From assembly GCA_003694975.1 (NCBI GenBank), contig RFJH01000118.1, positions 1 to 26,599 of the forward strand: a DNA stretch of 26,599 nucleotides. Direction: 5' to 3'. The position numbers were made by a program, and so were the translations under genes. The stretch is from Anaerolineae bacterium. Its GTDB lineage: Bacteria > Chloroflexota > Anaerolineae > Anaerolineales > Villigracilaceae. Shown piece by piece: positions 7,963-16,696 of the stretch (position 1 is the first letter of the stretch; each line of letters starts with the position of its first letter). The notes beneath the pieces are model-generated. The model saw only the letters and a list, made by a program, of their open reading frames with translations. It ran no database searches and was not told the DNA's origin.

Positions 7963-9177
7963 TTATGGTGGCGGCAGGAAGTCCCAGGGGTTGAGTTTGC
8001 TGTAGTAGGTATGCATGAGTTCGAAGTGCAGATGCGGTCCCGAAGAACGACCGGTGCTGCCAATGGCGCCGATGGGGTCGCCACGACCCACGCCCTGTCC
8101 GCAGCCGACGTAAATGGCGCTCAGATGGGCGTAGAGCGTCTGGAAGCCGTTGCCGTGGTCGATCATAATCATGTTGCCGTAGCCATAGTCGTTCCACCCG
8201 GCGTAGACGACCACACCGGCGTCGGCCGCGTAGACTCCCTCACCCTCGTAACCGGCGATGTCAATGCCGCGGTGGTTGGTCTCCGGCGAATAATCGAAGC
8301 CGGAGAGATAGTGTTTGTTCGTCGGCCAGACGAATGAGCCGTAGCCGACCGGGCCACCGTAGACCGGGTCGCACGCGCCTGGCCCAAGGACGCGCGCTAT
8401 CGCCGGATTCTCGCGCGTCACACCTACCGGAGCCGACCACGAGACAAACTCCCTCTTTCCGCCGGGGATGATCAACCAGGTACCCGGCTCGATATTGGGG
8501 TGGGAGTAATCGCCGATGGTCTCCGGGTCGAGATGGTTCCCTGGGAAGTTAATGATGTCTTCCGGCGTCACGCCGAAGAATTTTGCCACACCGTTCAGCC
8601 CATCGCCTTCCTGCCATTCGTAATACGTACCGTCCACGGGCAGGATGACCAATTCCTGGCCGGGCATCAGATTGTGTGGGTCGTCCAGCAGGGTGTAGTA
8701 ATTGCCCCACAGAATGGTCTGGGGCTTCAAACCGAATTTTTCAGCAATGCCGAAGATAGTATCGCCGGGTTGGACGGTATAAGTGGTAATTTCCAGACGC
8801 GGGCGACTGGGAATCGTAGTATGGATCTGGCTCAGGCGAGGAATCCCCTGCAACGAGATGTCCGACGGTGGCGGAACAGCAGCGACGGCCACAACTGGCG
8901 TGGGGGTGGGCGCCGCGGCCTGCACTTCAGACGTCACCGGGGCGCTGCGATAGAGAGACTGCATCAAGGCGATGACAATTAAGGTGACAAACAGGGAAAG
9001 GACATGTGTGCCCACGCGTAACAACGCCTCACCCAGACCAAACTGGATCAGGCGTTCTTGCCAGTGGCTGAGAAGATTCATACCGCTCGAATCGGGAGCG
9101 AGGGCTTCCGCTTCCCCGGTCTCTTCTGGAGAGGCTGGCGGCAAATCCTCGGGAAACTCTTCGGGCATAGTGTCCAT
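7963..9177 (-). CDS. membrane-anchored LysM-M23 metallopeptidase
   Basis: This is probably a peptidoglycan endopeptidase acting outside the membrane. With the start at 9177 it has 404 aa. It begins with an acidic cytoplasmic tail, then one membrane segment (about 55-75) and a Pro-rich linker with TPTP. Two LysM wall-binding domains follow (about 131-180, with YTVQPGDT, and 184-238). The C-terminal M23 domain has the zinc ligands H302 and D306 (HRGID), then H351 (YAH), and H382/H384 in PHLHFEL, so the active site looks complete. The start is uncertain: ATGs at 9192, 9177 and 9168 are all possible and none has an ideally spaced Shine-Dalgarno. The gene follows the SRAP gene by about 60 nt and is probably the last gene of the SelB unit. 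Confidence 0.9.
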   Translation of the reverse strand: MDTMPEEFPEDLPPASPEETGEAEALAPDSSGMNLLSHWQERLIQFGLGEALLRVGTHVLSLFVTLIVIALMQSLYRSAPVTSEVQAAAPTPTPVVAVAAVPPPSDISLQGIPRLSQIHTTIPSRPRLEITTYTVQPGDTIFGIAEKFGLKPQTILWGNYYTLLDDPHNLMPGQELVILPVDGTYYEWQEGDGLNGVAKFFGVTPEDIINFPGNHLDPETIGDYSHPNIEPGTWLIIPGGKREFVSWSAPVGVTRENPAIARVLGPGACDPVYGGPVGYGSFVWPTNKHYLSGFDYSPETNHRGIDIAGYEGEGVYAADAGVVVYAGWNDYGYGNMIMIDHGNGFQTLYAHLSAIYVGCGQGVGRGDPIGAIGSTGRSSGPHLHFELMHTYYSKLNPWDFLPPP

Positions 9178-9235
9178 GTCTCCGGCGGGCATGATAACAT
9201 GGCCGCGAGGGCGCGTCAAGCGCTCCTGGCCTACG

Positions 9236-9928
9236 CTAACCCAACGCAAATCCGTCGTCGGTGAGGGGTTCGATGCACTCCGGCCCCTCGTTGCGCGCGT
9301 CATTGACTCGCCTGGAGACGGCATAGGCTTCCATTTCCTCGGCGGGATAGGGGGTAAGCAGTGACCGGAGAGTCGGTGGCGATTGAGGATGTGTGGAAAG
9401 CCAGGTGGCGTAGGCATCAGGAGACAAGATGACCGGCATGCGGTTATGGATGCGCGCAACCAGTTCGTTAGGGCGGGTGGTAATGATTGTACAGGTGCGC
9501 ACCTGGGAGCCGTCTGGGGCGTGCCATTCTTCCCAGAGACCGGCAAAAGCAAAGGGCTGCCCGGACTTTAGGCGCACCAGATAAGGGATCTTCATCCTCT
9601 TGCCCGGCAGTTTCCTCCACTCGTAAAAACCGTCTGCCAGGATCAGGCAACGGCGATACCTGTACGCGGCGCGGAAGGATGGCTTTTGTGCCAGAGTTTC
9701 GGCGCGGGCGTTGATCAGGCGGTTGCCGATGGATGGGTCCTTTGCCCAGGAAGGGATCAGCCCCCAGAGAAAGAACGTCCCTTCCTCTGTACCGTCGTTG
9801 GGCACGACGAGCACCGGCTGGCCTGGGGCAATGTTATAACGCGGCGCGTAGGTCGCCGGGAAGCGAAACTGTGGGAACGCCTCGCGCAGCATCTCGGCGT
9901 TTACAGTGAGCAGGAAACGGCCACACAT
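9236..9928 (-). CDS. SRAP-domain abasic-site shield protein (HMCES/YedK family)
   Basis: This 230-aa protein has the full SRAP signature. The invariant Cys2 after Met (MCGRF) forms a stable thiazolidine crosslink to abasic sites in single-stranded DNA. The other active-site residues are visible: N73 in LINARAET, E103 in GFYEWR and H161 in HNRMP, matching E. coli YedK positions closely. The family is known to protect abasic sites during replication. The start is fixed by the need for Cys2. Its ATG at 9928 follows the selB stop TGA (9930-9932) by one base, so the two genes are translationally coupled. Confidence is very high. Confidence 0.96.
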   Translation of the reverse strand: MCGRFLLTVNAEMLREAFPQFRFPATYAPRYNIAPGQPVLVVPNDGTEEGTFFLWGLIPSWAKDPSIGNRLINARAETLAQKPSFRAAYRYRRCLILADGFYEWRKLPGKRMKIPYLVRLKSGQPFAFAGLWEEWHAPDGSQVRTCTIITTRPNELVARIHNRMPVILSPDAYATWLSTHPQSPPTLRSLLTPYPAEEMEAYAVSRRVNDARNEGPECIEPLTDDGFALG

Positions 9929-9929
9929 C

Positions 9930-11825
9930 TCATTCCCTCAGGCGACGGAAATCCCCCTCACGCACGGTCACGCCGATAGCGTCCAGGTGTTCCAGCAAGG
10001 CAAGCACATAGCGGCGACTGGTCTGAAACAGATCGCGCGCCTGTGCCACCGTGATCTTTCCTTCTTTCTGAATGTAAGCGCGGACTTGCCCGACCATGTG
10101 TTCGTAATCCTCCCGCCGAAAGACGACCTCGGACGAGACAGCGACCAACTCTCCTGTTGTCAGCAAGGCATTGAAGACCTCTTCACCGACCTCGTTTACG
10201 CACTCTTTGATCGTCGGAGGGCTATATGGGGACCGCGCGAAACGTTGCAGCAATGCCCGGACCTGAGCCTGTTGCGTCTCATCAAAGCGAATCTCGTGCC
10301 CCGGGCGGGCAATGACGGACTCATCCTCAGCCAGTTCCTCCTCCTGAACCAATCGCTGCACCAGAGCATTGAAGGGACGCGACGCAATCTTCAGGCGACT
10401 CTTCAACTCCTCGCGCGGGATGCCACGACGTAGCGGATGGGCGGCGTGATAGGCCTCAACCGTTTGCATGGCGCGCCGCGACAGGTCTTCCCAGTGGGGT
10501 GTGGCGATGACTAAGGTCTGGGCATCCGGCGCAAGATCGCCGTTCTCGAGAGTCAGAAGGCGACCTTCATGGAACAACTCGTTCAACGCAGCCTGGGCCT
10601 GTTCACGTTCCAGGTGCGAACGGACGACGATGTCCTTCACCGGTGCGGGGCCAAGGGCCAGGGCAGCCTGGAAGAGCACGTCTGCCGGGGACCCCTTTGC
10701 GAGAGCCTCCAGTTTGCGGATCACGTCGGGGGCGAAGCGTTTGTGCCGGCGTTCGGGAGCAGGGTCCACGATCTCGCCGCCGCCGAGGGTTTCACCGGGA
10801 GAGGGACGGCGCAGGATGAAACGGTCACCCCGCACAGCAACGACAGGATGACGCAGTTCGAGTTGCAGCCAGCCCTCCTCGCCCGGTTTGAGCACCTCCA
10901 CACCAAGCAGCCGCACGCGAGCCATTGTCTCGCTGGCGGCAATGAAAAGTTTCACCTCGCTGGCGTGCTTGAGGGGCGCGCTGGCATCTGAGAGCAGGCG
11001 GAAACGGACATCCACGCGGCGGGTAGGGCGATACTGGCCAGGATGCGTCACCACGTCGCCACGGCGAATCTGCTCCACCGAGACGCCTGAGATGTTGATG
11101 GCTGTGCGCGAACCGGGGACGGCAACCTCTTCGTTTTTCTTGTGAGTTTGCAGCCCGCGCACGCGTCCACGGTGCCCGGCGGGGAGGATTTCCACCTCGT
11201 CACCGACGCGCAGGCTACCGTCGGTGAGCGTGCCGGTAACCACAGTGCCGAAGCCGGCGATACTGAAGACGCGGTCCACGGGCAGACGGGGGCGTCCCAG
11301 GTCGGGACGAGCAGGTTTCTTCCCCAGGACTTCGGCCAGGTGCTGCAAGAGTTCCTCCAGGCCGGTCTTAGTCTTCGCCGAGACGCGCACGCAGGGCGCA
11401 CCCTCCAGTACGGTACCGCGCACAGTCTCGCGGATATCGCTCTCGACCAGGTCCAGCCATTCGGGATCGGATACGAGGTCGGTCTTGGTTATGGCGATCA
11501 GGCCGGTGGGGATTTGCAAAAGGTCAAGGATGGCGAGGTGTTCACGCGTTTGGGGCATCACTCCCTCATCGGCAGCAACGACAAGGAGGGCCGCGTCAAT
11601 GCCACCAACACCGGCGAGCATGTTCTCGATGAAATCGCGGTGGCCAGGCACATCCACGATGCCGATCTCCTCGCCGTTGGGCAGGGTCAGCCAGGCAAAG
11701 CCCAGGTCAATCGTCATCTCGCGCTCTTGCTCTTCTTTGAGGCGGTCGGGATGGATGCCGGTGAGCGCGGCGATGAGGGTGGACTTGCCGTGGTCAACAT
11801 GTCCGGCGGTGCCGATGACACGCAT
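9930..11825 (-). CDS. selB: selenocysteine-specific elongation factor SelB
   Basis: SelB is the GTPase that delivers Sec-tRNA to UGA codons marked by a SECIS hairpin. The 631-aa protein has G1 GHVDHGKST (8-16), G3 DVPGHRDF, and G4 TKTD in the SelB form. EF-Tu-like domains 2 and 3 follow, then about 250 residues of winged helices ending in LLEHLDAIGVTVREGDFRRL, the typical SelB C-terminus. I prefer the ATG at 11825: GAGGTGA ends two bases before it, and the upstream gene's stop TGA (11828-11830) lies inside that site. A GTG at 11831 would add two residues. Its presence implies selenoproteins in this organism. The other sel genes and tRNA-Sec are not in this window. Confidence 0.93.
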   Translation of the reverse strand: MRVIGTAGHVDHGKSTLIAALTGIHPDRLKEEQEREMTIDLGFAWLTLPNGEEIGIVDVPGHRDFIENMLAGVGGIDAALLVVAADEGVMPQTREHLAILDLLQIPTGLIAITKTDLVSDPEWLDLVESDIRETVRGTVLEGAPCVRVSAKTKTGLEELLQHLAEVLGKKPARPDLGRPRLPVDRVFSIAGFGTVVTGTLTDGSLRVGDEVEILPAGHRGRVRGLQTHKKNEEVAVPGSRTAINISGVSVEQIRRGDVVTHPGQYRPTRRVDVRFRLLSDASAPLKHASEVKLFIAASETMARVRLLGVEVLKPGEEGWLQLELRHPVVAVRGDRFILRRPSPGETLGGGEIVDPAPERRHKRFAPDVIRKLEALAKGSPADVLFQAALALGPAPVKDIVVRSHLEREQAQAALNELFHEGRLLTLENGDLAPDAQTLVIATPHWEDLSRRAMQTVEAYHAAHPLRRGIPREELKSRLKIASRPFNALVQRLVQEEELAEDESVIARPGHEIRFDETQQAQVRALLQRFARSPYSPPTIKECVNEVGEEVFNALLTTGELVAVSSEVVFRREDYEHMVGQVRAYIQKEGKITVAQARDLFQTSRRYVLALLEHLDAIGVTVREGDFRRLRE

Positions 11826-11827
11826 AG

Positions 11828-13012
11828 TCACCTCGCTTTATGTCGGTGTCCCATGATGCGCTCGTAGGCAGTGAGCCATTCATGCGCCCAGTTCATCAAG
11901 TTCTGCAATTGTTGTTCGGTGGCTTCGGTCGTCTGCTCGATTTGGTCACGCAGGATCTGGCTCACATCGTCCAGAGCAGTGAGGCGTTCTTCGAGTTTGT
12001 CAATCTCCTGACGCACATCGCGCAGGCTCTCCTCCTGGGAAAGCGTGTAAGCCGTCCAGCGTTTCTGTTCATCGGCTTTGAACGAGACCCACTCCTGACG
12101 CAAGCGCTCTTCGGCCAGGCGCTGCATCTCGGTCAGTTCGTTCACACGGCGTTCCAGGCGTGTGTTTAAGTCGGTGTAGGTCTCGCGCGCTTTTTGAGCC
12201 GCGCGCACGGTTTCATCAAGTAACTGGAGTTGATTCTGGAGGTGTTGAGACTGTTGTTGGAAATCTTTGTATTGCTCCTGCCATTCCTTCCACGCCCGCT
12301 CCCGCTCGACCTGGGCGAGGGCTTGCTGCTCAAGGAAGTCAACCTGGGCCTTTTTACGCTCGGCTTCGGCCTGTAACAGTTCCTCAATGCGTTTGGTAAC
12401 CTGGCGCACCCCATTGGCGCTGAGTTCCACTTTCTGCCGCTGCTCGTCCAGCCGTTTGCGCAAGGCAGAAAGTTCCCCTTGCAGGTCGGTGAGGCGAGCA
12501 GTGTGCTGCTTGTGGGTCTCCTCGCTCACCATTAAGCCATGTTTTGTCTCTTCAACACCTCGATTGAGTTCATCCAGGGCATTCCGAAGTTCTGCTATTT
12601 CCTTGCTGAGATGGTCGTCCACTTTATCCTGGGCGGTCAGAGCACGCTTGAGAGGTGGGATAGCCTTCTTGACCTCGGTGATCATAGCCTGAAGTTGTTC
12701 CACATCCGCCTTGCGGCGCTTCTCAGCCTCGCGTTCACGACGTTTGTGCCTCCTCTCAATATCTTCCAGGGCTTTGTTGAAGTCTGCGCGCTGCTCGGCG
12801 AAGGCGTGTTCAAACTGCTCCAGGCGCGTAGGGATGGCAATAGAAGTGAGGGCTGCCACTTGCTCTCTAAGTTCCTTGTTCTGTTCCTTCAAAACCCTCA
12901 TATCTCCCTGGATGGACTCCAGGCGTTTCTGCAACGTTGCAATGGTGGCCTTGTCCTTGCGCCGTTCTTCGTCCAGCCATTCCAGTTGTCTGATGATTTG
13001 TTCGAATTCCAT
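11828..13012 (-). CDS. large coiled-coil protein of unknown function
   Basis: I do not recognise this 394-aa protein. It is charged and rich in Glu, Gln, Lys, Arg and Leu with heptad-like spacing through almost its whole length (about 1-365), so a long coiled coil or rod is predicted. There is no signal peptide, membrane segment, Cys cluster or nucleotide-binding motif. A less regular Trp-containing tail (LQNLMNWAHEWLTAYERIM) closes it. GGAGG stands five bases before the ATG at 13012, and an extended -10 lies about 90 bp upstream. Its TGA stop lies within the Shine-Dalgarno of selB, so production of the two is coupled. A scaffold or cytoskeletal role is possible but unsupported. Confidence 0.8.
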   Translation of the reverse strand: MEFEQIIRQLEWLDEERRKDKATIATLQKRLESIQGDMRVLKEQNKELREQVAALTSIAIPTRLEQFEHAFAEQRADFNKALEDIERRHKRREREAEKRRKADVEQLQAMITEVKKAIPPLKRALTAQDKVDDHLSKEIAELRNALDELNRGVEETKHGLMVSEETHKQHTARLTDLQGELSALRKRLDEQRQKVELSANGVRQVTKRIEELLQAEAERKKAQVDFLEQQALAQVERERAWKEWQEQYKDFQQQSQHLQNQLQLLDETVRAAQKARETYTDLNTRLERRVNELTEMQRLAEERLRQEWVSFKADEQKRWTAYTLSQEESLRDVRQEIDKLEERLTALDDVSQILRDQIEQTTEATEQQLQNLMNWAHEWLTAYERIMGHRHKAR

Positions 13013-13101
13013 GAGCGCCTCCGGAGACAGGCAGAAAGACCGCCAAAGCGGTGCTGAGAGGAATAAATTGAGCGACCTGCAGGGGAGAGGACGTGCGGCG
13101 T

Positions 13102-13110
13102 ATTATAGCA
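13102..13110 (-). promoter_or_regulatory. extended -10 promoter of the coiled-coil/selB unit
   Basis: On the minus strand the sequence is TGC-TATAAT (hexamer at 13102-13107), a perfect -10 with the TGn extension. There is no clear -35. It sits just past the stop of the membrane operon at 13122 and leaves a leader of roughly 80 nt, containing a small stem ACCGC-TTTG-GCGGT. Confidence 0.6.
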
Positions 13111-13121
13111 CGGCTACCGTC

Positions 13122-14519
13122 TTACCTCCCCAGGTGTTCAAAAATAGCCGGGAGGTTGACCAGGAGGGGATGCACAATCTGAGGAAACAAGCCGATGGCA
13201 AAGATGAAGATTGTTCCCAGGCCAAGTAGAACGCGTTGCATCCCCGTCTCACGCCATTCCCATGCGGTGCCGGCGGGGGACGCAGAAAGGGTGAACGTCA
13301 CTCTGATGGCGGCAAGCAGAAGCCCCAGCATACCAGTTAAAAGCCAGAAAGTAGCAGCAAGGGATTGGTGAGCCATTCCTTCTAGCAGGGCCAGGCGAGG
13401 CGGGAATCCCGCCAGGAGAGGAAACCCGGCAGTGGAAAGTTGGGCCAGGATTAACGCCGTGGCGGCAAGAGGATACCTGCGAAACGCCCCTCGCACCTGA
13501 TCAAGATGCAGGGGCCATCCTTGTGTGGCCATGGTGGTGAGAGCAAGCACCCAGAGCGCCAGACCAAACGCATGGGGGATGAGGAAAAGGAAGGCGGTCT
13601 CTATGCCGGTGGGCAATTCGAGAGTCAATGACAGCAGCATAAGGCCGCTCTCGGCGATAGCCGCATATCCCATCATTCGCCCCAGATGGCGCTGTAGGGC
13701 ACTCCATACGCCCCCGGTGGTCACCATGAGCAAGCCGGCTAAGCGTAAGGCGTCGGGCAATTGTTGGGATGTGCGCAACCACGAGTAACGGTCTAGAAAG
13801 CCCAGCCCGAAAAACAAGATGACGGTGGGCAAAAGCCATAGCAGGAAGCCGACAAGGTAAGGAGGGGCTTCCTCTGTCAATAAAGGGATCCAGGTATAAA
13901 GGGGGAAGATGGCAAGCAGGAACGCGAATCCCAAGCCGAGCAAAGCGGCTGATTCCACGGCCAGAGCGAGGTCTCCGGGGCTGGCCTCCACACCGGGCAG
14001 GAGCCAACCGGCGAGCAGAATAAAAGGCATGGCCAGGGTTTGATAGATCAAGAAGCGAATAGCCCCACGAGTTGCAGGGTGAGATGGCGATGTGAGCATA
14101 GGTACGGCCAGGAGAACAGCGATCTCGATGAACATGGCCGCGTAGAGGAAGGGTTCAACGGCCAGGGATGCAATCAGGAGGGCGGTGATGGCCAGGCCAA
14201 AGGGAATCAGCCGTTGGCCCATAGCAGCGGCCCGCGCGCCGAAGAACCAGATGGCGACCAGGCCGTAAATCAGAGGCAGGAGAGGTTGTTTCTCCGGCGA
14301 GAGCACGAGTCGACGCCCCAGGAAATCCAACGCCGGCGCAATCTTGAATGACCAGGGTCCGATGCGCAATGCCAGGTCGATGGGGATAAAGGTCGCTACT
14401 CCGGCCAGGAGTAATGCGAACGTTCCTCCCAAGGTGGCAATATTCCTGAGACGGCGTAGCAGCCAGAACAGGCCAGAGGCGCCCAAAGGCAAGAGTATCC
14501 AGATCACCGGAGCGTTCAT
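13122..14519 (-). CDS. NuoN/NuoM (HyfF)-like membrane subunit, divergent
   Basis: This 465-aa polytopic protein (about 13-14 membrane segments) belongs to the antiporter-like family of complex I NuoL/M/N, HyfB/D/F and MrpA/D. Landmarks by eye are the conserved Glu of TM5 (E132 in MFIEIAVLL), the TM7 region GFAFLLAIFPLYTW (197-210) and a later AGFPLLAGF (364-372). In TM7 the proton-path lysine is replaced by Leu (L201), and the usual His of PLHxW is Tyr (Y208). So it may not pump like canonical subunits. The ATG at 14519 follows GGGGAGG and overlaps the upstream stop as TGATG. A TTG one codon earlier also exists. It is the last gene of the three-gene operon. Confidence 0.8.
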   Translation of the reverse strand: MNAPVIWILLPLGASGLFWLLRRLRNIATLGGTFALLLAGVATFIPIDLALRIGPWSFKIAPALDFLGRRLVLSPEKQPLLPLIYGLVAIWFFGARAAAMGQRLIPFGLAITALLIASLAVEPFLYAAMFIEIAVLLAVPMLTSPSHPATRGAIRFLIYQTLAMPFILLAGWLLPGVEASPGDLALAVESAALLGLGFAFLLAIFPLYTWIPLLTEEAPPYLVGFLLWLLPTVILFFGLGFLDRYSWLRTSQQLPDALRLAGLLMVTTGGVWSALQRHLGRMMGYAAIAESGLMLLSLTLELPTGIETAFLFLIPHAFGLALWVLALTTMATQGWPLHLDQVRGAFRRYPLAATALILAQLSTAGFPLLAGFPPRLALLEGMAHQSLAATFWLLTGMLGLLLAAIRVTFTLSASPAGTAWEWRETGMQRVLLGLGTIFIFAIGLFPQIVHPLLVNLPAIFEHLGR

Positions 14520-15127
14520 CAAACCTCCCCTTTCTCCTGTGAGCGCGTCGTGATGATCAGGTACGAGCCGATAACTGCTAAGCCGAGGTTGATCCCTGCA
14601 AGCAGCGCGGCGACTAAGATGGAGTTCTCCAGCGCCGCATAGAGGATTTCGAAGCCAGCCAGGACGGTGAGCAGGCCAATGGTCACGCGCAGAGGGCGCG
14701 CTGTGACCCCCAGGTGGAGGAGACCCATCCCCATAAGAAGCAAACTGCCTGTGACTTCTATCTGGCCAATGCCCGGGAACAGGGCTGCGGTTGAGGGGGT
14801 CACTGCCACGACGGTCAGGGCGACCAACCCTGCCATGAACAAGTGGAAAAGACGACCTTGAGGTAGGGCCTGTCCCTCGGTTTCCTCATGTCGTTCGTCC
14901 CGACCCATCCCCATATATGCACTTCCCAGTAACGCGCTTGCCATCCATCCGGTGACCAGTTTAACCGCCGCCATGGCGAGAGGCCAGTGGAGCAGCACCA
15001 GACCAAACACGCCCAGGTATTGGGTGGCCAGGAAACCAAGCCTCCAGCGAGGGCCTCGACCGAGGAGGATACCAGGGGCTGTAACGAACAGAAGTGCAAG
15101 GGAAAACCAGGCGATGAAGGCGTTCAT
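14519..15127 (-). CDS. HyfE/NuoK-like membrane subunit
   Basis: This 202-aa protein has about six hydrophobic segments and a short charged loop (residues 75-90). Its C-terminal half resembles NuoK/MrpC: GFEILYAAL (158-166) looks like the first NuoK helix with the conserved Glu (E160). In the next helix, LLAGINLGLAV, the second conserved Glu of NuoK appears to be lost. Extra N-terminal helices and the overall length fit hydrogenase-4 subunit HyfE better than NuoK, which is about 100 aa. It starts 9 nt after the NuoL-like gene and its stop overlaps the start of the NuoN-like gene. Similarity is weak, and the call rests partly on its neighbours. Confidence 0.65.
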   Translation of the reverse strand: MNAFIAWFSLALLFVTAPGILLGRGPRWRLGFLATQYLGVFGLVLLHWPLAMAAVKLVTGWMASALLGSAYMGMGRDERHEETEGQALPQGRLFHLFMAGLVALTVVAVTPSTAALFPGIGQIEVTGSLLLMGMGLLHLGVTARPLRVTIGLLTVLAGFEILYAALENSILVAALLAGINLGLAVIGSYLIITTRSQEKGEV

Positions 15128-15136
15128 AAGAAGGGT

Positions 15137-16696
15137 TTATTGGCCTCCCCGGCTTAGAAGAGAAATGAAGAGAGTTAGAAAGAGCAATGTCCATAAAATG
15201 CCGCCCTCTCCCTCCAGGACGCGGGCGGCAAGGTTGCCAATGGCTCTTATCAGGCGATAGAGACCTCCCAGGACGCGGTAGAGTCCATCCAGCCAGGGAC
15301 GATTCGTGGGGCGTACCCAATGGGCTCGGGGTTGCAGGAAGGAAAGGCGCGAACCAGGCCAGGTAATGCCGAGTGCGAGGAGTGTGGCAGTAAGGCCAAC
15401 CCACCAATGTCCTATCATGCGAGCGCCTTCCCAACCCCAAAGCCCCAGCGAGAGGTGAAGGATGACAGGGAGCAGGACGCCGGTTGGATAGACCACCTGT
15501 CCTCCTGGTGGCAGGGAGGAGGGAAAGGTGGTCCTGGCACGTTGCACATGTCGGAGGTAGCCAGCGAGGACAAACGCCTGGACTACGATGAGGAACGGCC
15601 AGAAAAAGAAAGGCAGAGTTGTGTTCTGCCACGCGGCCGCGGTGGGGGAGAAAGGCAACGCGGATAATCCCCAGATGCCGCCAATGAGAAGGGAGTATCT
15701 AGGCAAGGGATGCTGTGACGAGTGAAGGAAGAGAGCGCCACCGCTCAGCAGCAGAGCGCATCCCCACCCGATTGCTCCCAGGGGCGAGCCCCCTAAAGCA
15801 GCAATAGTAGCCAGGGCGGCCGTGCTGATCATCAAGTAGGGGCGCCCGATGAGTTCGTTTGGAGCACGTAACCAGTTCCAGCCGCCATACAGCGCCGCCA
15901 GTGTGACCAGGGCGATTAGCAAGGGGTTGAGCGGTGTAAGAAGAAGGCTTTCCGGAGAAATGCGTGCCAGCAGGATCAGGCTGGATGCCGCAGAGACCAG
16001 GCGTAAGGTGGTGCCGAATCCGCGTCGCAGAGCCGATTCTGGCGTGTAGGGCAGGTGGAGCGGCAATACCCCCAGGCGCAAACCGGCGGCCAAAAGCAGG
16101 TAAATCCCCGCTTTACTCGTCATCGAGTGGAAGGCCGGAGGAGCGCCGGACGCGATATTGACCACGTTTGCCCAGAGCAAGGCAACGATACCGAGGGCTT
16201 TGGCAGCAAAAGCGGTCACCGCATTCTCGCTGAGGTGAGGCTCATCCACAGAGCGCAGCACTGTGACCAGTTCGACCAGGTCCAGCGCAGCCCACGCCAA
16301 AACCAATGTGACGGGGTTATCGGCCAAAACGGCCAGCAAGCCCAGGGTGCTCAGCATGATGGCACCGGCCCACGCCAGAGGGTGGGGGAAATTGCCGCGC
16401 GCCACGGCGGTCAGGATCACACCCAAGAGCAGGGTGGCCAGACTGATCGCGTAAGGCCAGGAGACAGCATCTACCAGGAAAGTTGGGGAATCGGGGAAAA
16501 GCGAGACCGGCCTCCACAGGGGCAAACGGAGAGTGATGGGTATGCGGGAATGCCACAGCAAGATGCTCAGCCAGGTTACCAGGACGCCACCCGCCGCGAC
16601 CAGCCAGGGAAAACGAAAGACAGGCCGTATCCCGCGCAAAAGCAGAAGCGCCAGGGCCGTCAACGTCAGAAGGACAATGGGAAGAAGAATAAACAT
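15137..16696 (-). CDS. NuoL/HyfB-like membrane subunit, divergent
   Basis: This 519-aa polytopic protein belongs to the complex I antiporter-like family, placed by its helix layout and the TM7 region GLRLGVLPLHLPYTPES (205-221), which matches the family pattern of Lys, then PLH, then a Pro in the following loop. Here the lysine is Arg (R207). In TM5 the usual Trp-Glu is W135-A136, with D139 and E142 shifted along the helix. A C-terminal amphipathic stretch (LYRVLGGLYRLIRAIGNLAA) and a last membrane helix recall the NuoL tail. It is the first gene of the operon. No catalytic hydrogenase or NADH-oxidising subunit is nearby. No Shine-Dalgarno is seen before the ATG at 16696. Confidence 0.75.
   Translation of the reverse strand: MFILLPIVLLTLTALALLLLRGIRPVFRFPWLVAAGGVLVTWLSILLWHSRIPITLRLPLWRPVSLFPDSPTFLVDAVSWPYAISLATLLLGVILTAVARGNFPHPLAWAGAIMLSTLGLLAVLADNPVTLVLAWAALDLVELVTVLRSVDEPHLSENAVTAFAAKALGIVALLWANVVNIASGAPPAFHSMTSKAGIYLLLAAGLRLGVLPLHLPYTPESALRRGFGTTLRLVSAASSLILLARISPESLLLTPLNPLLIALVTLAALYGGWNWLRAPNELIGRPYLMISTAALATIAALGGSPLGAIGWGCALLLSGGALFLHSSQHPLPRYSLLIGGIWGLSALPFSPTAAAWQNTTLPFFFWPFLIVVQAFVLAGYLRHVQRARTTFPSSLPPGGQVVYPTGVLLPVILHLSLGLWGWEGARMIGHWWVGLTATLLALGITWPGSRLSFLQPRAHWVRPTNRPWLDGLYRVLGGLYRLIRAIGNLAARVLEGEGGILWTLLFLTLFISLLSRGGQ

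Noticed and set aside
9930..11825. A selenoprotein gene in this window, suggested by SelB
   Set aside because: No gene here appears to continue through an in-frame TGA. The selenoproteins must lie elsewhere.
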